A DNA stretch of 64,000 nucleotides, taken from assembly GCF_052119705.1 (NCBI RefSeq), contig NZ_JBGQOP010000004.1, positions 101,003-165,002 of the forward strand, read 5' to 3'. Under the pieces are notes generated by a model that was not told the origin of the DNA, searched no databases, and worked only from the letters and a program-made list of their open reading frames with translations. This DNA comes from Oceanimonas sp052119705. GTDB taxonomy: Bacteria > Pseudomonadota > Gammaproteobacteria > Enterobacterales > Aeromonadaceae. Every line of letters begins with the position of its first letter. Positions within the stretch are counted from its first letter, which is position 1. Positions 8,063-16,371 of the stretch are shown one piece after another. The translations under genes and the position numbers were made by a program.

Positions 8063-9451
8063 CTAGCGGCTTGGGCTGAAAAATTGGCTATTAGTCTGTA
8101 CTTGCAGCTGGTCATTACCGGCCACAAACGTAATCGCCTGTATGCTGTTCTGCAACTGATAAGGATCCGCCGCCAGACTAATAGACAGATTAACGATTTC
8201 ACCGGCCGGCACCGTCACCGACTCTGGTCCCGTCCAGCGTAAGGCATCCATTCCGGTTACGCGTACCCGATAATCTTGTGGCTGCTGACTGCGATTCGAC
8301 AACTTCAACAAATAGGTGTTTTCCACCCAACCTGCAGTGGTTTCTCGGAACAGCTGATTACGATCCCGTTGCACGTCGAGCCCCATCGGCACTCGGCTGG
8401 CGGCGGCATACACCAGTACCACCAACATCAGCAGCAACATAATGCCATAGCCGACCAACTTGGGCCGCAACAACCGAGTCTTGCCGCCCTCTAGCTGGCG
8501 CTCGCTGGCATAACGGATCAGCCCAGTGGCGCTGCCCATCTGAGTCATGGTCTGATCACAGGCGTCAGCGCAAGCTCCGCAGTTGATACATTCATACTGC
8601 AGGCCGTCTCGAATATCGATACCGGTGGGGCACACTTGTACACACAAATTGCAGTCTATACAGTCGCCGAGTCCCAGTGCTGCGGCATCTGTGTTACGCG
8701 CACGGGGACCACGACGCTCTCCGCGCTTGGCATCATAACTCACGCTATAAGTGTCTTTATCGAACATTGCCGACTGAAAGCGAGAATAAGGGCACATATG
8801 AGTACACATTATGGCCCGCATCCAACCCGCATTGAGATAGGTACAAAGCGCAAAAAACAGCACCCCAAAGCTCGACAGCAAGCCGGCAGAAAGCTGTACT
8901 AAATCGGTGGCCAACGCGGCGGCCGGTACAAAATAGGCGACGAAAGTAAAACCACTCAACAAGGAGATCAGTAGCCAGATCAGGTGTTTGCCGCCAGTAC
9001 GCCACAGCTTATTCAAGCTCCAAGGCGCCTTGTGCAACTGACGGCGCTTATTAGCACTGCCCTCTAATTTCTCTTCTACCCAGATGAACCAGAACGTCCA
9101 CACCGTCTGCGGGCAGAGATAACCGCACCACACCCGTCCCAGAAAGACGGTAATAAAAAATAGGCCGCAAGCCGCCACCATCAATACCAAGGCCAGCAAA
9201 GTCAGATCCTGAGGCCAGATGGTGATACCGAACAGGTGAAAGCGCTGCAGCTCTACATCCAACAACACTGCCTGCTGGCCGTTCCAGCGCAGCCAAGGTC
9301 CCAGCAGAAAACACAGCATCAGCATCCAACCGGCGAGTTTGCGCACCCGCTGCCAGCGACCGCGCTGTGCACGCACATAAACATGGCCCTGATCTATGGG
9401 TCTGGGCTCGGTACTGACGCTCACGTCAATGAGGGAAGAATATTTTTCCAT
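8063..9451 (-). CDS. ccoG: Cytochrome c oxidase accessory protein CcoG (RdxA/FixG)
   Basis: Membrane-bound polyferredoxin needed for maturation (copper handling) of cbb3-type cytochrome oxidase. I start it at MEKYSS (9451), giving 462 residues, because the 26 upstream codons in frame have no family resemblance. Several membrane helices occupy the first half, with the conserved WCGYLCPQTVWT segment; then come two 4Fe-4S clusters in CIDCNLCVQVCPTG and CINCGACADACD; the C terminus is the Ig-like FixG domain. No ccoNOPQ or ccoS lies nearby, so the gene is detached from the oxidase cluster. Confidence 0.92.
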   Translation of the reverse strand: MEKYSSLIDVSVSTEPRPIDQGHVYVRAQRGRWQRVRKLAGWMLMLCFLLGPWLRWNGQQAVLLDVELQRFHLFGITIWPQDLTLLALVLMVAACGLFFITVFLGRVWCGYLCPQTVWTFWFIWVEEKLEGSANKRRQLHKAPWSLNKLWRTGGKHLIWLLISLLSGFTFVAYFVPAAALATDLVQLSAGLLSSFGVLFFALCTYLNAGWMRAIMCTHMCPYSRFQSAMFDKDTYSVSYDAKRGERRGPRARNTDAAALGLGDCIDCNLCVQVCPTGIDIRDGLQYECINCGACADACDQTMTQMGSATGLIRYASERQLEGGKTRLLRPKLVGYGIMLLLMLVVLVYAAASRVPMGLDVQRDRNQLFRETTAGWVENTYLLKLSNRSQQPQDYRVRVTGMDALRWTGPESVTVPAGEIVNLSISLAADPYQLQNSIQAITFVAGNDQLQVQTNSQFFSPSR

Positions 9452-9673
9452 AGGACTCACACTGTTTGTTATGGGAAAGGCAGGCAAGAACCAGCAGGAA
9501 TAAGGCCTGGAGGGAAAAAGCTGCCACAACCCGCGCAGTAGAACATGCTCGGCCTAAACGCAACATAAACAGATGTAAGCAAACAGACTATAACAGTGTG
9601 ATTAAGCGAAACAGCGCCTATAACAGCATGGCTCTCTGAGGGTTGAATCTAGCGTGCCAAAGCTTGCTCAGCG

Positions 9674-11089
9674 CTAATTAAGCTGTTCGTCAATCAGCAC
9701 TGCCAGCTGCTTGATGGCGGTTTCACTACGGGTATTCCACGGTAATGAGGTATTGAGTCGAAAACAGTGCCGATATTGTTCACCGGCGGCAAACATGCGT
9801 CCAGGAGCGATAGTAATCCCCGTTTGCAGCGCTCGCCAATACAGCTGAGTCGCACAACAGTAGGCCGGCAGCTCCAACCACAGAAAATAGCTGCCTTCGG
9901 CATAATGCACCCGCACCTCAGCAGGAAATTCTCGTTTAATGGCCTGATAAAAAATATGTTTTCGCTGCTCTAAGGTGCGGCGCAGGGTATGCAAATGCTT
10001 GTCGTAACGATGCGAAGACAGATAATCAGCCAAGGCCAATTGCATGGGTGCGCTGGTAGATAAAGTACTCATTAATTGCAGACGTTGGATGGCCGGTGTT
10101 TGTTGCCCCGCCGCCACCCAACCGATACGAAAGCCGGTCGCCAGTGTTTTCGAGAACGAGCCACAGTGCAACACTTGACCTGCCCTATCCCAGGCTTTGA
10201 TGGGCAACGGCGGCACTAAACCGGTATACAACTCACCATACACATCGTCTTCAATCAAGCTCACCTTATGTTCAGCCAGCAGCGCCAGCAAGCGCACTTT
10301 ATGGTCCTGCGACATGCTGGCACCCAGCGGGTTCTGGCCATGACTCATCAGCCAACAGGCCTTGATGGGATATTGCTGTAATGCTTGAGCCAGCGCATCT
10401 AAGTCCATGCCATGCTGTGGATCCGTGGCCACCGCCACCGCTTTCAGATGATGACGCTCTATCGCCTGCAGCGCACCGTAAAAGGCCGGAGACTCTACCA
10501 CCACCCAATCTCCAGGCTGGGTCAGCGCTTGCAGACTAAGATTGAGCGCCTCCAGTGCGCCCGAGGTAATCACTATTTCGTCGGGTGAAATATCCATGCC
10601 CTTAGCGGCATAACGCTGGGCAATACTGCGGCGCAAATCGGCACAGCCCGGCGGCAGACTGATGCCGGCATTTTCAGACGACAACTGGCGAGCCACTCGG
10701 ATCAAGGAGCGAGCGAGCTGGTGTTGTGGAAACAACGACGAGTCAGGAAAAGCAGAACCTAAGGCCACACACTCTGGATTATTGCCAGCCTGCAGTACGT
10801 TGAAGATAAAAGCATTAATATCGACCGTTTCTGCCGGCTGTAACGGCTGTGGTGGTAATGAATACTCCGTCGCCGCCTCCCGATCGGGAACGACGAAGTA
10901 GCCTGACTGGGGGCGAGAGCGAATCCAGCCTTGACTTTCAAGCAATTGATAGGCGTTGAGCACCGTCATCAGACTCAGTCCAGAGCGGCGTACCGTTTCA
11001 CGCAGCGAGGGTAACTTATCGCCCTCTTGCCAGACTCCGGTACGGATTTGTTCACCCAGCTGTTGTGCCAGCCGTTCATAACGGGTCAT
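9674..11089 (-). CDS. MocR-type GntR regulator with aminotransferase domain
   Basis: A 471-residue fusion of an N-terminal GntR winged helix (residues about 1-75: DKLPSLRETVRRSGLS, then QSGYFVVPD) with a fold-type I aminotransferase domain. The PLP lysine is in GSFSKTLATGFRIGW, and GALEALNLSLQAL and LIEDDVYGELY are further cofactor motifs. MocR proteins sense PLP or amino-acid derivatives and usually control one neighbouring gene. Here the thioesterase gene lies only 6 bases upstream on the same strand. The true target is not evident from this window. Confidence 0.9.
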   Translation of the reverse strand: MTRYERLAQQLGEQIRTGVWQEGDKLPSLRETVRRSGLSLMTVLNAYQLLESQGWIRSRPQSGYFVVPDREAATEYSLPPQPLQPAETVDINAFIFNVLQAGNNPECVALGSAFPDSSLFPQHQLARSLIRVARQLSSENAGISLPPGCADLRRSIAQRYAAKGMDISPDEIVITSGALEALNLSLQALTQPGDWVVVESPAFYGALQAIERHHLKAVAVATDPQHGMDLDALAQALQQYPIKACWLMSHGQNPLGASMSQDHKVRLLALLAEHKVSLIEDDVYGELYTGLVPPLPIKAWDRAGQVLHCGSFSKTLATGFRIGWVAAGQQTPAIQRLQLMSTLSTSAPMQLALADYLSSHRYDKHLHTLRRTLEQRKHIFYQAIKREFPAEVRVHYAEGSYFLWLELPAYCCATQLYWRALQTGITIAPGRMFAAGEQYRHCFRLNTSLPWNTRSETAIKQLAVLIDEQLN

Positions 11090-11095
11090 TAGGGC

Positions 11096-11662
11096 TTACG
11101 CCACATCTAGGGCTGGCAGACAGTTTTCACCTTGTAGCTCAATCATGGCTTGGGTAATATCGAGCGCTTCGCCGATATCGTCTATTTCTTGCTGATGCGC
11201 ACGGCGCAGCTTTTTACGCAGCTTGCCCATCACAAAGCGGCGAATTTCTTCTTCGTCTTCTAATAGCAATCCCGCCACCTTAGTCGGCTTACGGGTTTCT
11301 TCGCTTAAGGCCACCATAGTGAAGTAAGAGGTATTGGTGTGCTTTACCGTTCCTTCACGGAAGTTCTCTGACTCCACCTTAATGCCTACTTCCATGGAGC
11401 TGGTGCCCACATAATTTACTGAGGCGTAAAGGGTCAATAAGTCGCCCACTTCTACCGGGTTCATAAAATCAACCGAGTCCACCGAGGCGGTCACGCAATA
11501 GCCTTTACAATGAGAAGCGGCACAGATATAGGCAATTTTATCCATCAGGCCTAAAATCACACCGCCGTGTACCTTGCCACCAAAGTTGGCATACGAGGGC
11601 ACCATCAACTCTTTGAGGGTCACCTGTGACGATTTAACCGTTCTAAATCCCGTTTCGTTCAT
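11096..11662 (-). CDS. Acyl-CoA thioesterase, hotdog fold
   Basis: Predicted cytosolic acyl-CoA hydrolase of 188 residues. A single hotdog domain has the FGGKVHGGVILGLMDKIAY block (conserved Asp in the MD motif), VDFMNPVEVGDLL and a TNTSYFTMVAL strand, as in YciA/BACH-type enzymes. The last 50 residues are charged and helical (KLRKKLRRAHQQE), longer than E. coli YciA. An AGGTGA site precedes the ATG. It probably leads an operon with the MocR regulator 6 bases downstream. Confidence 0.88.
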   Translation of the reverse strand: MNETGFRTVKSSQVTLKELMVPSYANFGGKVHGGVILGLMDKIAYICAASHCKGYCVTASVDSVDFMNPVEVGDLLTLYASVNYVGTSSMEVGIKVESENFREGTVKHTNTSYFTMVALSEETRKPTKVAGLLLEDEEEIRRFVMGKLRKKLRRAHQQEIDDIGEALDITQAMIELQGENCLPALDVA

Positions 11663-12234
11663 TACTTCACCTAATAATTAACATAAATTCAATAAGTTAT
11701 GTTCACTAAAGCCCATGCGGCGCACACTAAAATACACAAATATGCCTGAGCATAAATGCGAGGCTCCTCTGCTTGCAACTGCGGCCATCCTAACCCAATT
11801 GACAGCAGAGAATACTGAATTTTTTGCAGTTTGCGGCACAGATCATTCGCTTTCGCGCAAGTGACGATGAGCCGTTAGCTGTGATTGATAGTGACACTCC
11901 AACGCTTAGTCTCAAGAAAAAAGATACTAGCAGCCGCTATGCCGATAGGTAAAAAATTAAAGAGTATAAGAAATCCTCAAAGACTGGGATTATAAAATGG
12001 CCTTTATCAAGGATGCAGACACCAAAGAAGTAGAGTGTGAAATAAGAGCTCGAAGTCAGCAATTACAGGCGCGAAAAACAAGATGACCAATGAGACTGCA
12101 TAAAGCGCAGTATCTGTGATTGCCTTCAACTCGCCCTTAGCGTCCAATGGGCATAGTCACGGCTGATTAAGGCGTGAAAGTGGCGCAAGCATAATGACTT
12201 GTAAGCTGTCTTTATAAACAAACAAGGAGCTAAT
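11663..12234. other. 572-bp gap with two tiny unconfirmed ORFs
   Basis: No recognisable gene. On the plus strand there is a 29-codon ATG ORF (11997-12086) with a charged peptide (MAFIKDADTKEVECEI at its start), and an open stretch of roughly 45 codons ending near 11950. Neither has a good ribosome-binding site or a family I recognise, and the region could be the remains of a lost gene. It must also contain promoters for the divergent thioesterase gene and the 12235 gene. Confidence 0.35.
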
Positions 12235-12516
12235 ATGCATATCGACAAAGCTAAAAAACGCATCGCCAAACAGGTGAAGAAAGGCTTTAAGGGTTACCCG
12301 CAAATTACCTTGGAATATTTTGGCGCCAGCAAAGAGCTCGCCACCGAAGTGGCTATCCGCTTTACCACAGAACTCGGCGCCCCTGAGCAAGAACAACGCT
12401 TTACCAGCCAAGCTGATGTGCGTGAGGACGAAGTCATACAGTCCGCCTTAGTAAAAATTATCGAGCGCGCCGAGGCCAGTTCGGTATTAGAAATCGAAGG
12501 CGTCTCGACACTATAG
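12235..12516 (+). CDS. Conserved hypothetical 93-residue protein
   Basis: A small soluble protein opening MHIDKAKKRIAKQVKKG, a strongly basic helix, followed by a mixed alpha/beta region with acidic residues (REDEVIQSALVKIIERAE). A perfect AAGGAG lies six bases before the ATG, and codon use matches its neighbours, so the gene looks real and well translated. I recall similar proteins in Shewanella-like genomes without assigned function. The basic N terminus could bind nucleic acid, but nothing in the sequence proves that. Confidence 0.75.
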   Translation: MHIDKAKKRIAKQVKKGFKGYPQITLEYFGASKELATEVAIRFTTELGAPEQEQRFTSQADVREDEVIQSALVKIIERAEASSVLEIEGVSTL

Positions 12517-12652
12517 TGCTGTTCTGTCTAACTGCGAGTGCGAATGCCCACTCACTCTCTGCGTCACAGAGGCTCGCCTAAGGGCTAAAAGATAGCGCAC
12601 CAAGCGGTGTGCGGGAGTAAACTGATCTGCTGTTGTTACAGGAAGGATTCTA

Positions 12653-13789
12653 ATGGCGAGCTCAAAAAACGCAGTGGCTAAACGTAAAAAAAACGCCACG
12701 CAGCTGCTTGATGCATTTAATGCGCACCATGCCTCACTCATTATCTTGGCGAGCTTGGCGGTCATCTTCTTTATTGACTGGGCACAAGCCGTGCTATTGC
12801 CCTTAATAGTGGCAGTGTTTATAAGCTATGCTCTGGATCCGCTGCTCTCTCCCTTTGATAAACTGAAGGTCCCGCGGCCTTTAAGCGCCGCCGTGATTGT
12901 CAGCCTGCTAGTGGCACTGGTCATAGGTGCTGGCATTCCACTGCAGCGTGAAGCCGTCGCTATGCTCGATAAAATTCCGGTGGCCATCAGCCAATTGCAA
13001 CACAGCAAGGCTCGTGCACCGGCGAAAGAAGCGGGCATCATAGAAAAAGCGCAAAAAGCCGCTAAACAAATAGAAGACAGTACCAGTGATAAAAAAGTAC
13101 GCACCCCAGGCGTAACCTCGGTACGCATCGTCGAACAACCCTTCAATGTGCAGTCTTTTATTATGGGGGGCGCCTCTACAGCTATGGTGATGGTTTCACA
13201 AGTGTTTTCCGCCCTGCTGCTGGTCTACTTTTTATTGGCAGTGGGCAAGTTATATAGGCGCAAGGTGATCCGCATCTCGGGCCCTTCGTTTGAACGCATG
13301 CGTAAAGCCGCCAACATCATGGCCGACTTCCATTATCAGGTGCGCCAGTTTTTATTTGTGATGCTATTAAGCTCGGTATTTGTCGGTGTCTTTACTTGGC
13401 TGACATTTTGGCTACTCGGCGTAGAGCAAGCAGGCCTCTGGGGCTTGATGGCTGGGCTGGCCAGCGGTATTCCGTATCTGGGTCCTTTACTCATTTTCAT
13501 CGGCAGCGCCATGGCCGCCTTTTTGCAATTTGGTACCATAGACATGGCGCTCATTGTGGCCGGTACTTCGCTTGCGGTCACCAGCATCCAAGGCAATCTG
13601 CTGACGCCTTGGCTCACCAGCCGCATGTCGAGCTTAAATACGGTGGCCATCTTTGTCGGCTTATTATTTTGGGGCTGGATTTGGGGACCCGTCGGTTTGA
13701 TTATTGCTACGCCCTTGCTAATGGTTATCAAATCTTTGTGTGACCATGTGGCTAACCTACGGGCATTTGGAGAATTACTGGGTAAGTAA
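12653..13789 (+). CDS. AI-2E family (PerM/YhhT) membrane transporter
   Basis: A 378-residue inner-membrane protein with about eight hydrophobic segments. The family hallmarks are an N-terminal pair of helices (FFIDWAQAVLLPLIVAVF), a charged loop near residues 120-165, and the C-terminal GIPYLGPLLIFIG and SSLNTVAIFVGLLFWGWIWG blocks. Members export autoinducer-2 or exchange ions; the substrate here cannot be told. An AGGAAGGA site precedes the ATG. A YbiI-like zinc-finger gene starts about 80 bases downstream. Confidence 0.88.
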   Translation: MASSKNAVAKRKKNATQLLDAFNAHHASLIILASLAVIFFIDWAQAVLLPLIVAVFISYALDPLLSPFDKLKVPRPLSAAVIVSLLVALVIGAGIPLQREAVAMLDKIPVAISQLQHSKARAPAKEAGIIEKAQKAAKQIEDSTSDKKVRTPGVTSVRIVEQPFNVQSFIMGGASTAMVMVSQVFSALLLVYFLLAVGKLYRRKVIRISGPSFERMRKAANIMADFHYQVRQFLFVMLLSSVFVGVFTWLTFWLLGVEQAGLWGLMAGLASGIPYLGPLLIFIGSAMAAFLQFGTIDMALIVAGTSLAVTSIQGNLLTPWLTSRMSSLNTVAIFVGLLFWGWIWGPVGLIIATPLLMVIKSLCDHVANLRAFGELLGK

Positions 13790-13871
13790 GCCTGATGTTG
13801 CGCCCTCTAGGTGGCAGTGTGCTGATAGCAGAGCTTATAATAAAATTAGCTTCGCTATTAAGGAGCAGATC

Positions 13872-14150
13872 ATGGCGGTCGGTTGGGCAAAAGATGGCGC
13901 CGTACAAGAACAAATTGATGCCAGCGTGGCAGACGCTGTGACTGAGGCGCGCAGCCAACTCAACTTATGTAAAAATATGGGCGACAGCTTAAGCCATTGC
14001 GAAGAATGTGAAGCTCTTATTCCAGAAGCACGCCGCTATGCCGTGCCCGGCGTTAGACTCTGCATTAACTGCCAAGCTGAGCAAGAGCGGTACGGCCAAC
14101 GCGCTGGCATCATCAATCGCCGCGCCAGTAAAGATAGCCAATTGCGATAA
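13872..14150 (+). CDS. DksA/TraR-type zinc-finger protein, YbiI-like
   Basis: A 92-residue protein matching E. coli YbiI in layout: MAVGWAKDGAVQEQID at the start, a CEECEALIPEARR...CINCQ four-cysteine zinc finger of the DksA/TraR type, and the characteristic RRASKDSQLR end. Upstream codons in the same frame (from 13740) overlap the transporter gene and lack the family sequence, while an AGGAG site sits before the ATG at 13872. DksA-type zinc fingers modulate RNA polymerase; YbiI itself has no clear role. Confidence 0.88.
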   Translation: MAVGWAKDGAVQEQIDASVADAVTEARSQLNLCKNMGDSLSHCEECEALIPEARRYAVPGVRLCINCQAEQERYGQRAGIINRRASKDSQLR

Positions 14151-14153
14151 TTA

Positions 14154-14216
14154 GAAGTTGGAAGCCCGAAGCTAGAAGCTAGAAGCTAGAAGCTAGAAGC
14201 TAGAAGCTAGAAGTTA
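14154..14216. repeat. Nine 7-bp tandem units (GAAGCTA array)
   Basis: Six exact gaagcta units (14168-14209) are flanked by degenerate ones (gaagttg, gaagccc, gaagtta), nine in all, starting just after the YbiI-like stop codon. An opposite-sense relative (cttccagctctcggcttc, from 14257) lies downstream, so RNA from the region could fold on itself. It fills most of the gap before the helicase gene. Confidence 0.9.
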
Positions 14217-14411
14217 AAACCAAACCTATAAACAAGCCTACAAACCTAGTGTTTTTCTTCCAGCTCTCGGCTTCAAGCTTGCAGCTCGCTTACTCTTCCC
14301 ACCCTCTTTTCAATACATATGGGTAAAACTCTTATACAATGGCGGCCGTTTTTGCGGCACTTTTTACCCCGCGCTTAAGCCGTACTTTTATCATCATTCA
14401 GGAGCAACACG

Positions 14412-15794
14412 TTGGCACAACAAACCGAACAGTTTAAAGATCTTGGCCTAGATTCTCGGCTGTTAACCGCATTGGCTCATCAAGGCTTAGACACGCCGAC
14501 CGATATTCAAGACCAAGCCATTCCCGTTATCCTTAGCGGCCATGATCTGATCGCCTCTTCTAAAACTGGTTCTGGTAAAACACTGGCCTTCTTATTGCCT
14601 GTAATGCATCGATTAATGAAGAGCAAGGCGTTGAGCAAGCGTGATCCTCGAGCCTTAATTTTGGCGCCTACCCGTGAACTGGCCAAGCAAGTCTATGAGC
14701 AGCTGCGCTCACTGACCAGCGGCACTTCCTACAACATAGCCTTGCTATTGGGTGGTGAGAATTTCAACGATCAAATAAAGCTATTACGCAGGCAACCGCA
14801 ATTGATCGTGGCCACGCCGGGTCGACTGGCCAACCATTTGAATGAGCGCTCCTTGATGCTCAATGGCCTTGAGCTGTTGGTTATGGATGAAGCGGATCGC
14901 ATGTTGGACTTAGGTTTTGCCAAAGAGCTGAACCAAATCAATGACGCCGCCGATCATCGCCATCGTCAAACCTTAATGTTTTCAGCCACGCTCGATCACG
15001 CCGAAGTAAATGAAATGGCTGATAAGCTGCTCAAAGCACCCAAACGCATTGCCGTGGGCGCGGCCAACGCCGAGCATGCAGACATCGAAAAGCGCTTTTA
15101 TCTGTGTGATCACCTGGATCACAAACAAGCGCTGTTAGAGCATATTTTAGCGACCCAGCCCTATCAGCAGGCCATTATTTTTACCGCCACCCGCCCCGAT
15201 ACCGAGCGTTTGGCCAGTTTATTTAAAGCCCAAGGCTTAAGCACGGCGGCCCTCAGCGGTGAGATGAGCCAAGCGGAGCGTAACCGCATCATGGACAGCT
15301 TTAGCCGTGGCCAATTTAAGGTGCTGATCACCACAGACGTCGCCTCACGCGGCTTAGACTTGTTGCAGGTGTCTTTGGTGGTGAATTTCGATATGCCAAA
15401 GCAAGCCGAAGAATACGTGCACCGCATTGGCCGCACCGGCCGAGCGGGCGCCAAAGGTGTCGCCATGTCGCTGGTGGGTCCTAATGACTGGGACGCGTTT
15501 AAGCGGGTCGAGCGCTTCTTACAGCAAGACATTAGCTTTATGAGCTTTGCCGGCTTAAAAGGAAAATTTAAAGGTGTGCGCCCCGTTGAGCCGCCTAAAG
15601 CCAAAGCCGCCGCTCGTGGCAATGGTTATCAAGGTAAAGGCGGCCCCAATGCTTATCAGCCACCGAAAAAGAAAAAACCTGAGAAAGCATTCAAAGATCG
15701 CAGCGATCGCCTAGAGCCCGGCACAGGTTTGGGCTCATTTGATGGCATGGCACCCTTGAAACGTAAGAAGCCTACCGATAGCACGCCTGAATAA
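14412..15794 (+). CDS. DEAD-box ATP-dependent RNA helicase
   Basis: A 460-residue helicase. The start is a TTG preceded by AGGAG at good spacing; no ATG fits. Motifs in order: Q motif (PTDIQDQAIP), I (SKTGSGKT), Ia (PTRELAKQ), II (DEAD), III (SAT), IV (IIFTAT), V (TDVASRGLD) and VI (HRIGRTGR). After the two RecA domains comes a basic tail rich in Lys, Gly and Pro, typical of RNA-binding extensions in RhlE/SrmB-type helicases. It probably remodels rRNA or mRNA; I cannot assign it to a specific E. coli orthologue. Confidence 0.93.
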   Translation: MAQQTEQFKDLGLDSRLLTALAHQGLDTPTDIQDQAIPVILSGHDLIASSKTGSGKTLAFLLPVMHRLMKSKALSKRDPRALILAPTRELAKQVYEQLRSLTSGTSYNIALLLGGENFNDQIKLLRRQPQLIVATPGRLANHLNERSLMLNGLELLVMDEADRMLDLGFAKELNQINDAADHRHRQTLMFSATLDHAEVNEMADKLLKAPKRIAVGAANAEHADIEKRFYLCDHLDHKQALLEHILATQPYQQAIIFTATRPDTERLASLFKAQGLSTAALSGEMSQAERNRIMDSFSRGQFKVLITTDVASRGLDLLQVSLVVNFDMPKQAEEYVHRIGRTGRAGAKGVAMSLVGPNDWDAFKRVERFLQQDISFMSFAGLKGKFKGVRPVEPPKAKAAARGNGYQGKGGPNAYQPPKKKKPEKAFKDRSDRLEPGTGLGSFDGMAPLKRKKPTDSTPE

Positions 15795-15823
15795 CAGGCA
15801 CCACATAGCCCAAGGATCCACTG

Positions 15824-16186
15824 ATGAATAACAAGCACGCTTTTATCGTTTATGCGGGTGAACAAGAGCAAGGTCGCGTGTTTCATGCACTAACTCATGC
15901 GCTGCAAGCCCACGAGCGCGGCAATACCAGCGAGCTGTATTTTGCTGCCGAAGGTGCCGCTTGGCCGGGTTTACTGGCGAGCAGCGAGCATCCATTAAAT
16001 ACCTTATTTAGCAAACTGCAGGATTTGGGAGTGCTCCAAGGGGCCTGTGAAAGCTGCGTGATTGCTTTTGGTCATGAACAAAGTACCGGCCAAGTGGTGC
16101 CCATGATCAAAGGACCAGAATGCAGCTATGGTCAGATTGATATTTTAGGATTAGAAGACGAGGGTTACCGAGTCTGGCTGTTTTAA
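15824..16186 (+). CDS. DsrE/DsrF-like small protein
   Basis: A 120-residue protein with an alternating strand/helix pattern: an N-terminal AFIVYAG strand, ALQAHERGNTSELYFAAEG with the sugar-binding-like loop, CESCVIAFGHE with a CxxC pair, and a DILGLEDEGYRVWLF end. This resembles the DsrE-like family, whose members handle sulfur or act as small partner proteins. It follows the helicase by about 30 bases and may share its transcript. The CxxC could be redox active; no substrate is evident. Confidence 0.7.
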   Translation: MNNKHAFIVYAGEQEQGRVFHALTHALQAHERGNTSELYFAAEGAAWPGLLASSEHPLNTLFSKLQDLGVLQGACESCVIAFGHEQSTGQVVPMIKGPECSYGQIDILGLEDEGYRVWLF

Positions 16187-16289
16187 CCAGCTGATTTAAC
16201 TGCCATTAACCGCGTATGAAAAAGCTAGATTAAAGAAATTCACCGCTAACAGAGCGGCGTTTCTACTGCTACGTTCTCGTGATCCGTAA

Positions 16290-16326
16290 AAAAGCGCCGA
16301 GCGAGTTTGTCTAGCTCGGCGCTTTT
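16290..16326. terminator. Bidirectional terminator between dsrE-like and MCP genes
   Basis: A 13-bp stem (aaaagcgccgagc / gctcggcgctttt) with an 11-base loop has A-run and T-run flanks, so it can end transcripts from both convergent genes. Confidence 0.92.
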
Positions 16327-16371
16327 CATTCGTAGTAAAAACTGCACATTGAAGTTAAGCGCTGATGGAAG

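Noticed and set aside
14154..14216. Possible CRISPR array in the regularly repeated sequence after the YbiI-like gene
   Set aside because: Units are 7 bp with no spacers; there are no cas genes in the window.
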